Shown: in pieces, positions 10,882 to 22,139 of the stretch
Position numbering within the stretch: position 1 is the first letter of the stretch
How the letters are laid out: the number at the start of each line of letters is the position of its first letter
Origin: Hemicordylus capensis
Lineage: Eukaryota; Chordata; Lepidosauria; Squamata; Cordylidae
Direction: 5' to 3'
DNA: 64,000 bases
Assembly (NCBI RefSeq): GCF_027244095.1
Contig: NC_069662.1
Location: 15,216,501 to 15,280,500, forward strand
Position numbers and translations under genes: made by a program
Notes under the pieces: model-generated
Told to the model about the DNA's origin: nothing
Seen by the model: only the letters and a program-made list of their open reading frames with translations
Databases searched by the model: none

Positions 10882-11310
10882 CTTTCAACGCATGATTAGA
10901 TTCCTATACCCATGTACAAATGATCATCTGAATGGAAAACCATACATTCTCTACCCTGGATTTAAATATGAGATGTAATGTAGGATTATAATGAGGGGTA
11001 GTCACTATTATGTGATTAGATGATCATCCATATTGCAAAGTAGTGGTGTTCCCCAGCCGCCGCCGCCCCCACCCCCACCACCATAGAGTTTGAATTGTAA
11101 ACAGCCCAGGATAGAATCATCCAGTTTTGTAGGTGGGATTTACTTTTGGCACACTCCCCCCGCCCCGCCCCCGCCACTTGAGGGTGTAGAGCCAGGAGAG
11201 ACAGCTTGCAGCTAATCTAAATACTAAGAGGTGTTGTGAAAAGACATCTAATTAGAGCCAATCTCCACACACACTTCATGAGAAGTAATAGTTTCCTCCT
11301 TCTTCCACAG

Positions 11311-13877
11311 AAATAATGCTGATGAAGCCAGGGCCCAGTGGGCAAAGGAGCAGGAAGCTCACCATGGAAGAAGTCCCGGAAATCAACTCAGAAGTTGTCA
11401 AAACAATACCTCCTCAGAAACTGGAAGATCCCCCTCAGCAGATGGAGAAAGAGATAGGCCTTGTACAGAAGGCTGGGGAAGAGTCAAATGGGGAAAGAAA
11501 GGCGGAGGCTGATTTGTGTACTCCCAGGGTCTTGAACATGGGGGATGTTGTGGGAAGATGTTCCCTTGCTGAGAGTAGTAGAGAGGAGAGCCCAGTGTTC
11601 ATTTCCATGTGCAATGAGGCCCTTGGGTTTTCTCAGCAGCACCATGTTCTCTTTGTATACTGGGACGTGGTGTGTGGGAATGTTCCACAAGAGATCTGTG
11701 ATGGGCAGACAAAAATCTGTTTTCCTGATGGGAGGAAAAACTCGGAACCTGTTCCTGTAGCACCAGTGAAGCTACGTGGAGACATCAAGTCCCTTTGCCT
11801 GCTCTTCAGCATGTTAACGAAAGTCTACCCAGCTGTTCTTATAGGACCTAAGAACATTTCTGATGCAGAATACAAGTTGCGATTGACTCTCCAAGTACCA
11901 GGATATAAATATCACTTTGTCTTGAAAACTAAAGGTGGAAAGTCGGAGGAAATGCTGAGATTCCTTAACCTGCTGAACATTAACAACTCACAGCTGCTGG
12001 TGAAGAACAGCCAAAATATCACAGAACTTGTGTCAAAGCTTCAGTTGATGAGGAGGAGTTCAGTGAACTCTAATCAAAAAACAGTGGATGTGGAAGAAAT
12101 GGCCAATGTGAGCCAAGAATCGGGGATCCAGGTAGATGAAAATATGGAGAACTGTTCTAGTGGAACTCTGCATGCCAAGGAAATAGTTGAAGAAATAAAA
12201 GATGATGTGAGCTACAAGAAGGAAATGCTGAAACATGACTGGAGAAACTTTGCCAAAGAGGGGGGAAAGCTATGCAGGATGAAAAGTCAAATGGACACCC
12301 CAACAGAAGATGAAAAGCCTGAACTTGGAGAGAAAGCAATCAGCTTATGTACAAAGTGGAATCAATGTGACCTTACTAATGGGCTAACAAAACTTATTAA
12401 TGGAATACAGTATCTTCACCATTACTTCCTGAAATGCATGGGGAAAGTGTTGTGCAGGGTGAAAAGGCAATTGGATGCTGCAGCAGAAAAGTCCCAATTT
12501 AGAGAGCTATCAATCTGCTTATGCAAGCAGATTCAATGTGACCTTACCAATGGGATGACAAAACTTATTCATGGAATACAGCATCTTAACCATTACTTCC
12601 TGAAATGGACGAAACATTTCTTCCTGAAAGGAGGACATTACTTCCTGAAATGGGTGAAGTTCATCTTAAATTATATTGCTAGAGTGAACCAGTTAAGATT
12701 GCGAAGAGACTATAAAGAGAAATGTCACACTGCTGGAAATGACCCACAACAATTAGCACAGCTAGATGAATCCATTTCCATGTGCAAGCTGGAGCAGTTT
12801 TGTGAGAAAAAATATGCAACAGTGAAGGAAGGCGACAAGGCAAAGTATCAAAGGCATCTACCAGAAGTAGCCAATGACTTGAGCCTGGAAGGGTTTCCAG
12901 TGGAGCTGATGGACAGAGATGCATCTAACATCCCACTGCAACAGATAGTAGACATTCTTACTACTCTCAATGAGAAACTAAGAGGTCGATCCAAAATGAT
13001 GGTGATAACTCTACTGGGGATACAGAGCACTGGCAGGTCCACCCTTCTCAATACCTCATTTGGCCCACAGTTTGTGGTAAACAGATGTGCTTTTGGAACC
13101 TTAACGACCCACCTCAGAGTTCCAGAAAAACTGCAACAAGAAATTGGTTGTGACTCCATCCTGGAGATAGACACAAAAGGCTCGGAAGCAGTTGAGCTGG
13201 CCAAAGTTGAGGACAGCTGTGAACACAACAGTGAGCTGTCCACCCTCATGACTGGACTGAATGACACAACTATCCTGAACGTGGCCATGGAGAATGCCAC
13301 TAAAATGATGGACATCCTGCAAACTGTGGTCCATGCATTTCGGAGGATGAAGAAAACTGGGCACAAACCCAACTGCCAGTTTGTGCATCCGAATGCCAGT
13401 GATGTGCCTGCTTCAGAACAGAATATGAGAGATGGGAAATGCCTCCTTGAACAGCGTGTCAAGGTTTGCCAAGACTCCCACCCAGAGGAGACCCACCCAG
13501 AAGAAGAGGAGCAGCCCCCATCAGCCCGGACCTCTGATCCTGATGTCAGCCCCCCAGATCTTTCAGAGCTGGAGCCAGTTACCTGCTTGGAGGAGCCATG
13601 GAGCACAGCCAACCTGGTGCTCTCCAGCAAGGCTCCAGGCCCTGCCTTAGAACCTCCTTCACCACCCACAAGCCCCCAGGCACGGAGGCGACAACGTGCC
13701 AGGGTGGAGCTCTGGCAAAGGAGGCAGAGTTCTCGCCTGGCTGCTTGGGGCTTACCTCAGGAGGAGGAGGAGGAGGGAGGGATGGCCAGCTCAGGTGCCT
13801 CTAAAATAAGGCTTCTCTGTAAACCCCGGGCAGAATACCTATTTACTGTCTCTGGCTTTAAGACTCCATTTTACTGA
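11311..13877 (+). CDS. VLIG/GVIN-family GTPase main exon, truncated and diverged
   Basis: Large exon after acceptor CTTCTTCCACAG (ends 11,310). With the phase 1 base from the upstream exon it reads open to the stop at 13,875-13,877. Residues numbered from the ATG at 11,316 show: N-terminal URGCP/VLIG homology, a P-loop at 568-575 reading GIQSTGRS (Lys replaced by Arg), a G3-like DTKG at 619-622 where the intact neighbour has DTEG, and the conserved VHAFRRMKKTGHKP block. Compared with the minus-strand paralogue at 38,891, about 95 residues are absent N-terminally and a block near 12,262-12,610 is duplicated. Homology ends near 13,450, inside the GTPase region. The remaining Pro/Glu/Arg-rich tail looks like repeat-derived sequence. 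VLIG proteins are interferon-induced giant GTPases; this copy probably cannot bind nucleotide normally. Best read as a degenerate paralogue with a long surviving frame, possibly a pseudogene. Confidence 0.75.
12262..12608 (+). repeat. Internal tandem duplication within the truncated VLIG exon
   Basis: Two units of about 170-180 bp (12,262-12,440 and 12,441 to about 12,608) are alike: both begin GGGAAAG, include CAATGTGACCTTAC, and end with the string CATTACTTCCTGAAATG. That string occurs a third time at about 12,638. The encoded motif HYFLKW is therefore repeated, whereas the intact paralogue has a single RYFLKW at this place. The reading frame stays open through the duplication. Confidence 0.8.
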
Positions 13878-14580
13878 AGCCTGACACATACAACTCTTTC
13901 CCCACCTCTGGCCATCTGGGTAACAGCTGTCATCCTGTGAGCCATTAGGATTCACTGGTGCAAATGGAGGAGCCTTCATTTCCATGGGACCAAAATGACA
14001 GGTGATGGTTGAAGCCATTTCCTGGGGCTCCGCCCACAGGCATAGAAAAAATTGTGGAACCCTATTGGCTAGTATATCCTTATATTAGATGCAGCTCATC
14101 TCGTGATGCAGAGATAAGCTATCTCCCATGGCAAAGTTCTCTCTGACACATTTTCTTTATAAATAGGGATAGCAGAAAACCAAGGAAGCTCTCTTCCTGG
14201 AGGAGAGACCCTGCGGCTTGCTCGTGGTCTGGCTTTGCTGTGCCTTGCCTTTAAGCCATGTTCCTTGTATGCCTGGTTAGGGGCAAAGGATTATAGCCAT
14301 GCTCATGAGACCTTAGATTCTGAACCACTTTTTTTTTTTTGCAACTTTTAAGTTAATTGTCTCCTGATCCAATGGCAACCTGATTAGAAAGTAAGCAAGA
14401 ATGCATTTGTTTTTAGTTTTATCCTGTATTTGGAGTTTTATTTGTCTGTAAACGCTGCTCCTTTGTGTTGTAGTAAAAAGCTTGACTTACTATCAACTTG
14501 GACAGTGCTGGGTTTTATACTGTGCCAGCCCTACCTACGTACACCACTTTGGTTACATGCTACACAAAGGTTCTCACATT
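13455..14580 (+). mobile_element. LTR-retroelement remnant (3' part with probable LTR)
   Basis: Where VLIG homology stops, a Pro/Glu/Arg-rich stretch follows. Next come a purine tract at about 13,759-13,783 resembling a polypurine tract, and about 0.75 kb with LTR-like features. These are a start in TG just after the purine tract, a TATA-like TTTATAAATAGG at about 14,157, and CA-ending candidates between about 14,525 and 14,579. The type is most like a Gypsy-like or endogenous-retrovirus LTR; the family is not assigned. It is a fossil and clearly incomplete. The ends are approximate and no target-site duplication was established. Confidence 0.35.
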
Positions 14581-14904
14581 TGGAGGGTTTCCCTTATGCT
14601 CCAGGGAATATCCAGTTTGCATGATAGGATATCCCACACCTTGTTTTGAGCATTCAGGGCAGGGGCAGATCTTATCTATGGGCAGAGGGCAATGCTCACC
14701 TTAAATTTCTCAGTCACCCATGTTGTGTCTGCCTCCATTTTGTGTGCCTGCTGCCTCTCTCTGTGGTTCCCTGCTGCTTTAAGAGTTGTGACATAAGCGA
14801 TGGTAGCACCAACCTCAAAGAATAAGTAAAAAGCCCCAGATCTTTTAAAAATATTAATGAGGCTGGAACCAATAAGCATGCTCATTTTGGCACTGTGGGC
14901 AGTC

Positions 14905-15140
14905 CTAGAGCCAGTGTGGTGTAGTAGTCAGAGTGCTGGACTAGGACCGGGGATACCAGAGTTCAAATCCCCATTCAGCCATGATACTAGCTGGGTGACT
15001 CTGGGCCAGTCACTTCTCTCTCAGCCTAACCTACTTCATAGGGTTGTTGTGAAGAGAAACTTAAGTATGTAGTGCACCGCTCTGGGCTCCTTGGACGAAG
15101 AGTGGGATATAAATGTTGTTAATAATAATAATAATAGAGT
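14905..15140 (+). repeat. Sauria-type tRNA SINE (plus)
   Basis: GAGCCAGTGTGGTGTAGTAG head, a B-box-like GTTCAAATCC, CTGGGCCAGTCACTTCTCTC body and an (AAT)n tail. Nearly complete. Confidence 0.9.
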
Positions 15141-16059
15141 CACCCTGTAAACCAATCAGAGAGGGACTAGGCTGATTGACTCTTCAAACAGCCAATCAGA
15201 GTGCCCAGTGGTTGGGGAAGTATTTTCCTTTTAGCTACTCAGAAGACTCCTGTCACAATTTGGGTTGGAGAGCAGATTGGCTGGCTGTTGGTAAGTCTGA
15301 TCTTTTGCTGGCTTCTTCCATGTTTGTTTGGAGGGGAGGAATGCAACCTCTGTTTTATCTGCCTTGCTCTTTGATCTGTATACAAAGCATTGTGGCCCAT
15401 TCCCAAAATAACATGCCTTAAAACATTTGAAGGAACAGCAGACTGTTAAGACTGGATTCATTAGATTAGAAACTGGCATAAGAAGCCAACAAGTTATTTT
15501 AGGGCATATGCATAGATCTCTGGATCCAAACTGCTTTTCAAATAATTGCCAAAGTTGCTTTCCATGTGGGTGTGGTGTAGAGAAGAAATAGATTCTGATG
15601 AAAGGAGAATAATTTTAAAAATCCATTTGCTATACAGAGAGCTAACCAGGTTTTTCTCTGGATTGTGGCCAGTATCTGACTTCATATCGATAAATAGCTA
15701 ATTAATATGTCCACTGGGGATTATGGTTCATTGGGCAAGGATTAAGGATGTGACTTATATTAAAAACATTTGTTGCTAAGTGGTGGGCACCCAAGAGGGG
15801 CAGAGAGTGGTGCCCAGCTGTTCAGCACGTGGGCATGTAGTAGGGAGAGTGTCCCCATGCATCTCTGCTTCCCATGGTGTCCTCTAAGTTACAGGAGATG
15901 GTTCATAGCTGCAGCAAACATTATTGGAAAAACTTGTGATTTTTCTATTTATATATACATTGTTAAAATAGGCAGGCAGAGCTGCCCCTGTAACTTGAGA
16001 ATGCATTTGTTCTCCGCCTTTGCAGCTGGTCTCTGCTTTACCTGTGGCTTATGTTGATT

Positions 16060-16265
16060 TATTTGCTTTTACATGTATAGCCTGTGCTTCCTCCAAGAAA
16101 CCCAGAGTGGTGCACATGGTTACATTTATCCTCTTCACAGCTCTATGGGGAAGGCTATGCTGAGAGAGAAGTGACTGTCCCAGAGTCGACCAGTGAGTTT
16201 CATGGCTAAATGGGGATTTGAACTTGGATTTCCCCAGTCTAGTCCAGCACACTAACCACTGTACC
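16060..16265 (-). repeat. Sauria-type tRNA SINE (reverse), diverged
   Basis: Reverse copy with GAGAGAGAAGTGACTGTCCC and CTAGTCCAGCACACTAACCA. More changes than the plus copies at 14,905 and 59,500. Confidence 0.75.
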
Positions 16266-16424
16266 ACTCTGCCCCAGAGTTCTTCCTGTGGGGGTGGTAG
16301 TAGTAGTAGTATTAATTTTTGAAATAATCAGGCAGACAGAGCTGGCCCGGTGACTGGAGAATGCATTTACTCTCCGCAGAAGCAACCCTTTGCAGCTGAT
16401 CTGTGCTTTACTTGTGGCTTGTAC

Positions 16425-16425
<1 letters not shown>

Positions 16426-16475
<50 letters not shown>

Positions 16476-16480
16476 CGCAC
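16426..16480. repeat. (GT)n-(GC)n tract
   Basis: About 40 bp of GT then GCGCGCGCGC, an alternating purine-pyrimidine run. Confidence 0.95.
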
Positions 16481-17050
16481 TTGTGTTTTTATCCTGCTGT
16501 GTAAGATACCAATCTACACTTTGCCAGTTATTGATAAGGCGCCTGTCTAGTCCTGGCTCCACCTCTCACTACCTGTGGCTGTACCCTTCACCTGCCCTGC
16601 CTAGCACACACCCCGCCCCCCACCACACACACACACACAGTCCCAGGAACACCAGCTGCCACTGGATCGGGGGGCACAAGGCGTCCGGCCTGAATGGAAA
16701 CTGTGCCGTCAGCAGTGTTACCACACTGACTTGAAGGGAATTTGCATGAAGAAACCAATCTTGCTAGCGTGTATAACGAAGGGCTTGCAGTCTGTACACA
16801 GCCCAATGTCAAGAAACAAAGTGTATTGCTGCAACCGAAGCACAATGCAGAACAGTGGTATTTGGCAACTTTAGTAGTACAAGGACAAAAGGCAATTCCC
16901 TGAGATGAACCAAGGAGGAAGGGGCAGTGAGAAGGCTCGAACCGCCTAAAGGCCTGCATTGGAATGCAGGCAGAAAGGGGGAAGGTGGGAGAAGAGAGAG
17001 ACAGAGTGAAGATTGGAAAGAAGAGGAAGTTCAGTTACCTGTCCTTTATC

Positions 17051-17105
17051 TGTGTGTGTGTGTGTGCGTGTGTGTGTGCATGCGCGCGCGCGCATGTGTG
17101 TGATG
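17051..17105. repeat. (TG)n-(CG)n tract
   Basis: TG repeats, then CATGCGCGCGCGCGCATG, itself a perfect palindrome. Confidence 0.95.
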
Positions 17106-17234
17106 TGATGCCAAGGGAACATTTTCTAACCCTGGGGGAGATTTGGGACCCTTTGTTAGGCAAGAATAGGCCAGGGGGTGCTGATATCTGTGGCCCTACC
17201 TGTGATTCCAAGCAGCAAGCAAGAGGGAGCATAG

Positions 17235-17420
17235 AAGCTGCCTTAGTCTGTGTCAGACCCACTGGTCCATCTAGCTTAGGATTATCTGCTCTGACGGTCA
17301 GTGGCTTTCCAGGGTTCCAAGCAGGAATTTTTCCCAGCCCTACCTAGAGATGCCAAGGGTTGAACCTGGAAGCTTCTGCATGGAAAGCAGATATCCGACC
17401 ACTGAGCAGCCATCTCCTCC
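17235..17420 (-). repeat. tRNA-derived SINE (reverse), truncated
   Basis: Contains GAAGCTGCCTTAGTCTGTGT, CCATCTAGCTTAG and a degraded tRNA-like head near 17,400. Same family as 1,318. Confidence 0.6.
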
Positions 17421-17544
17421 TATGGCACCCCAGGCAGTTAGGCACAATGGACAACTATGCCTGACTCAACAAGGGAATAGAAATAGTAGGTGACATTCCA
17501 TGGAGTTGGCAGTCCATGCAGGATGGGAGCTTCTTTCAGTCACT

Positions 17545-17985
17545 GTGTAGAAGACATTGCTAGAAGAGGGCCTTCTCTGTTGCTGCCCCCGAACTCTGGA
17601 ATGCTCTCCTGGTGGCTATTTGCTCCTCTGTCTCCATCACAGCTTTTAGAAAGCATGTGAAAACTTGGCTTTTTGCTCAGGCTTTTGTGTGATTGTCTCT
17701 ACTGCTGCCTCTTTGTAGAATCAGAATCTTTAATGTTACGGCCACAAGCCAAAACAAAAGAAAAAAATTACAGTTATACAGCAGATTCTGATTCTTCTTT
17801 GTATTTTGTACAGTTCTTATGCTTTTATTTTACATCTTTTAGTCAGATTTGTTTTTAGCTTTATATTTTAATTGTGTCATTTTCATAGTCTTGTTTTTAA
17901 TTTTTATGTGAACCGCCTTGGGATTGTTCTAATGAAAGGCGGTATAAAAATTTAAAATAATAAAAAATAAAAGGGAAATGTTGAG
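17545..17985 (+). mobile_element. L2/CR1-clade LINE 3' end
   Basis: Contains TGGAATGCTCTCCTGG and ACTTGGCTTTTTGCTCAGGC, then a tail AACCGCCTTGGGATTGTTC...GGCGGTATAAAAATTT, the usual L2-type 3' end. A secondary insertion with an A-rich piece is near 17,713-17,800. Confidence 0.65.
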
Positions 17986-18229
17986 GACTATACAAAGTAT
18001 ATACTGTACACTGTTATGCAGATTTTGTGAAGTCTTGGATCCAAGCACACCTGGTTGATGGTTACAAGCAGAGAGGGGGGTCTAACAGTCCTGGGAAGAG
18101 GAATCCTATCTGCTGTGATAAATAAAACAAAAGAGGCTTGTGTGTGCTCTACTGAATTCTTAAAAGACCTCAGCCATCAGATGCGTGAAGAACTTGTCAT
18201 CAGTGTCCTGTCCAAATTTTTTTCATCTC

Positions 18230-18390
18230 TGTGCGGAATGAGTTTTGTTCTGGGCGGCAGTATCGAGGCACTGTGTGCACACCTGCATTCAGAGTGGGGC
18301 CTTCCTGATTCAACCTGAGCGGGACCTAAAATTAACTGAGTGGACATCAAAAAAAATGTAAGCATGCACACACCTTAAAGGGAACACTGT
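18230..18390. repeat. Short interspersed repeat (CTTCCCTCTAAGGC-type family)
   Basis: TGCATTCAGAGTGGGGCCTT...AACTGAGTGGACATCAAAAA is the reverse complement of about 35,815-35,985. Family not assigned. Confidence 0.6.
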
Positions 18391-19029
18391 TTGTCATTTC
18401 CAAAGAGATTCTGCATGTCATCTGGTTCAACTGAGACCGGAGAGGGTGAAGAGAGGAAGGTGGTAGATTCTGTCAGCTCCCTGACCTCTCCTGATGAACA
18501 ACAGCCATCTCACCCTGCCTGCGTATTCCTGTCTTGGCTGAGGAGGTTTGTTTTTGCAGCTCCAGACCTTCTGAAGGATCGGCTTGAGGCAGCCTGATTG
18601 CTGCCCTATTCCATCTGTGTCTTCTATATGAGTGCTTGACTTGTTCCACCTGTTCCCAATGACCAGAGATCTCTTGTGAGAGGAGAGATTTCTGGAGTCC
18701 TTGGCAGCATATATTGGAGGGAGGCATGCCAGAGGAGTAGCTGGCGGGCCGCCTCTAGGCGGCCACCGAAGCCAGCCACCAAAGGGGGCCGGCCTTTGGT
18801 GCCGGGCCTTCAGTGTGGGACTGGGGTCGGAAGCCGGGGGGGAGATATAAGGTGAGGTTGGACGTCTGGGTTGAATGTTGTTAGTTCTCCCTTTTATTGG
18901 GTTGTGCCAAGCCTTTTGTTGTCATGTGTTTGGTTCTCTTGGGCAGAAAGATGCCGGGTGTGTGTCCAGTGGCTCAGGAGCAGCTATTACTGTTGTGGTG
19001 GGAAACAGCTACTACTGTTGTGGTGCAGG

Positions 19030-19995
19030 GTGTTATCAGTATGCTGATGACACCCAAATCTATTTCTCATCCTCATCATCATGAAATGGCATTCATGCCC
19101 TAAATGCCTGTCTACAGGCAGTAATGGGCTGGATGAGGGATAACAAATTGAAGCTGAATCCAAGCAAGATGGAGGTGCTCACTGTGGGGGATCGGAATTT
19201 AAGGGATGAGTTAGATCTTCCTGTGCTGGATGGGGTTACACTTCCCCAGAAGGAACAGGTACGCAGCTTGGGAGTGCTCTTGGATCCAGGTCTCACCATA
19301 GTATCTCAGGTGGAGGCTATGGCCAGGAGCACTTTCTATCAACTTCGGCTGATTTGACAGCTGAGTCCATTCTTTGAAGAGAATGATCTCAAAACATTGG
19401 TGCATCGGCTGGTAACCTCCAGGCTCGACTTCTGCAATGCACTCTACATGGGGCTGCCTTTGTACGTAGTTCGGAAACTTTAGTTAGTTCAAAATGCGGC
19501 AGCCAGATTGGTCTCGGGGTAACCCGGAGATACCATATTATGCCTGCCTTAAAACAGCTGCACTGGCTGCCGATATGTTTCCAGGCAAAATACAAAGTGC
19601 TGGTTATTACTTTTAAAGCTCTGAACGGCTTGGGTCCAGGCTACCTTAAAGAGCGCCTTCAGTATGATCCCCAACATTCGTTGAGGTCATCTGGAGAGGC
19701 CCGTCTCCAGTTACCACCGGTACGCCTGGTGGTGACTCGGAACCAGGTCTTTTCCGTAGCTGCTCCTGGTCTATGAAATGCACTCCTGGCAGATATCTGC
19801 AGTTTAGGCTCGCTTGTCGGCCTTAAAGAGAGCTCTAAAAACTTATTTGTTTGGCCTGGCCTTGGTTTTAAATGGCTTTGTTTTAATATTATTTTTAGCA
19901 CTATGTTTTGAATTGTGTGTTTTTATGTCTTTTTAAAAGTTGTTGTACACCGCCCAGAGCCTCTGGATGAGGCGGTTTATAAATGTAAGAAATAA
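19030..19995 (+). mobile_element. L2/CR1-clade LINE fragment with reverse-transcriptase C-terminus
   Basis: Frames encode YADDTQIYFS (catalytic box), GWMRDNKLKLNPSKMEVL, the HWLPICFQAKYKVLVITFKA region and the tail ACCGCCCAGAGCCTCTGGAT...GGCGGTTTATAAATG. It carries several stop codons and frameshifts and is 5'-truncated. Confidence 0.85.
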
Positions 19996-20564
19996 ATAAA
20001 TATGTTGCCTAAGCGGGATCCTTCCCTTATCCTTGAGGTGATGGAGGACATCCTTGCAGAGCATAGTTTGATGAGTTTTGAGATAATATAGTCCAGCATC
20101 TTGTTGAAGCCCCAGGAGGAGCTCTTCAAGTGAGTGCTTGGCTGTGGGAAGCATGTATTATCTGGAGCATTTTGCATCCATCCATTGACCACAAGGGTTA
20201 GGGAAGCATAGACAACTTTCAACAATCAAACTTGTATATTCCTTATGCTTCTCTGTTGTCCCAAATGCCAGGTTCGCATCTATTACATTATTCTGCCTAG
20301 GTTATGTCTTAATCTATACAGACCAGTCACCTTGCTGTGTTGCTCAAATTACAGCTTTGGTAACTTCCCATTCTCATTCTCCATGTGAATTCTCCTTCCA
20401 CATCAAAGTGCTATAGAACAATTCAGAATAGCGTTTTACTTCTTAAGTGGAGAAATGGTACAGTTTATGTCTGCATGGAAGGAAGTCTTCCTATCTTTCT
20501 CCCACATTACATCCTGGCCTAGAAGCCCCTGTTCTTGTGAAGCCTAATATGACAGAAAGGCACT

Positions 20565-20915
20565 CTGCATAGGAAGCTGGCATACTCTGAGTCAGACCAT
20601 TGGTTCATCTAGTAGCAGCTTCTCCAGGGCAGGAGTCTCTCTCAGCCCTACCAGACTCCGGAATGTATATCTCCGGAATGGAGGGGGTGCATTCACATAT
20701 CACCAGATTTACTCCAAAGTCCCTGCGAGCTATCAGGGAGCACGTCAAGCACGATTCTGGTTTTTCATTGTGTTAAAGTATAGCCAGGGTGGCCCTATCC
20801 CCAAGGGGAATATCTTTAGAGTGCTTGCCTGTAGTCTCCCATTCAAATGCAAACCAGGGTGGGTCCTGCAGCAAAGGGGACAATTCACGCCAGCTACCAC
20901 AAGACCAACTCGCCT
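20565..20915 (-). repeat. tRNA-derived SINE (reverse)
   Basis: GGAAGCTGGCATACTCTGAG at the start, GCTACCACAAGACCAACTCG at the end. An insertion-like stretch from about 20,655 to 20,790 separates the halves. Confidence 0.6.
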
Positions 20916-21499
20916 CCCTTTTCGCAGATGGCATTTGTTAATACAGCATATGTTTCAGGTGTGTTCAAACAGAACAGGTCCTTAGTCAGCCATGTCTGTG
21001 TGAGGGACTCAGTGGTGACAATAGGTGTGTGTGAGAATTGGTGCAGAACAGCTAGAGCCTAAAGAGGTAGGTTACCTAATGTTTAAAGTTACTCCAGTTA
21101 AGTATAAAATTTTAATGTTATAACCATAAAAGGTGAATTGCCCAAGTGCTTGTCAGTTACCAGGACTTGGTGTTAAGTGAGCAAACATTTGTTCCACCAG
21201 CCCTATACAATTCTTACCCCAAAATTCCTATGGCACCTTAAGTACAAACATGTCTTGTAGCACTAAGTTACAGGGACTAGAGCAGCACAATCATAAAGTG
21301 CTATTCTGAAGTGTGTTGCACCTGCATATGTTGCATTGAACTCCTGGACACTAGTTGTGGCCCCCACCCCACCTGGACACTGGTTCAGACTGCCACCCCC
21401 CACCCCACCCGGACACTGGTTCAGACTGTGCCTCTCCACCGGTTCAGACTGGGATCCTGAAATGTCTTGGGTTGCCCTCTACTAGAACCAAGCCCTAAA

Positions 21500-21640
21500 T
21501 CAGTGGTTCCCATGCTTGGGTCCCAAATGTTGTTGGACTACAACTCCCATCATCTCTAGCCTTAGGGGTGTAGCTGGAGTTAGGGATGATGGAAGCTGTA
21601 GTACAACACCACCTGGGGGGCCCAAGATTGGAAACCCCAG
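21500..21640. repeat. Palindromic MITE, copy 2
   Basis: AATGTTGTTGGACTACAACT arm with a degraded complementary arm. Same family as 1,720. Confidence 0.7.
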
Positions 21641-21694
21641 CCCTAGACACACACAATGGTAACTGTTCGTTGGAAATTATATGTTCATTTGAAA

Positions 21695-21848
21695 ATATGT
21701 TGCAAGAGAAAAACAGGAAAACATTCTTCAGTTGAAAGCAAACTGTCTGGTTACTGAACTGTTCATTTGAAATGAACAGTTCAGTAACCAGACACTTTGC
21801 TTTCAACTGAATGATGTAATGTTTTCCTGTTTTTCTCTTGCAACATAT
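21695..21848. repeat. Near-perfect long palindrome
   Basis: Two arms of about 75-79 bp meet almost without a loop around 21,769 (GTTCATTT-G-AAATGAAC). The left arm starts ATATGTTGCAAGAGAAAAAC and the right arm ends with its complement. Only a few mismatches and a short extra string in the right arm are seen. No target duplication was found, so it may be a MITE or a hairpin-forming fold-back. Confidence 0.8.
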
Positions 21849-22139
21849 ATTTTGTGTGTCTGAATTTTTAGAAGCTTTTTGCAAACAGTTGAAATAACCA
21901 TTTAAACTTGAGGGGGAAAATATCATTGTGTTTATTTGACTGTTATATTGTAGACAAAAGAGCTTGGCATTATTTGGAGTGAAATGAATCCAGACTAGTT
22001 CAAAGTGTCTGGATCGGTTACTAAAACACTACTTAAAGTTAGTAACTGAACCGGAATGGAACTAGAGAATTTTAAAAAAATGCTTTGAAGTGGAACCCAC
22101 ACATTTTTTTGACTCCCTACATGCACATAGAGCATACAT

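Noticed and set aside
12848-13669. Long minus-strand open frame (273 codons) over the plus-strand VLIG exon
   Set aside because: Antisense shadow of the GTPase coding frame. It has no homology of its own, no splice signals and biased composition.
16390-17262. Open frames made of Cys-Val or His-Thr repeats
   Set aside because: Translations of the GT/CA microsatellites.
18391-18600. Ser/Glu-rich open frame (68 codons)
   Set aside because: Looks superficially like part of an acidic host or element protein, but no family, splice sites or partner copy could be found.
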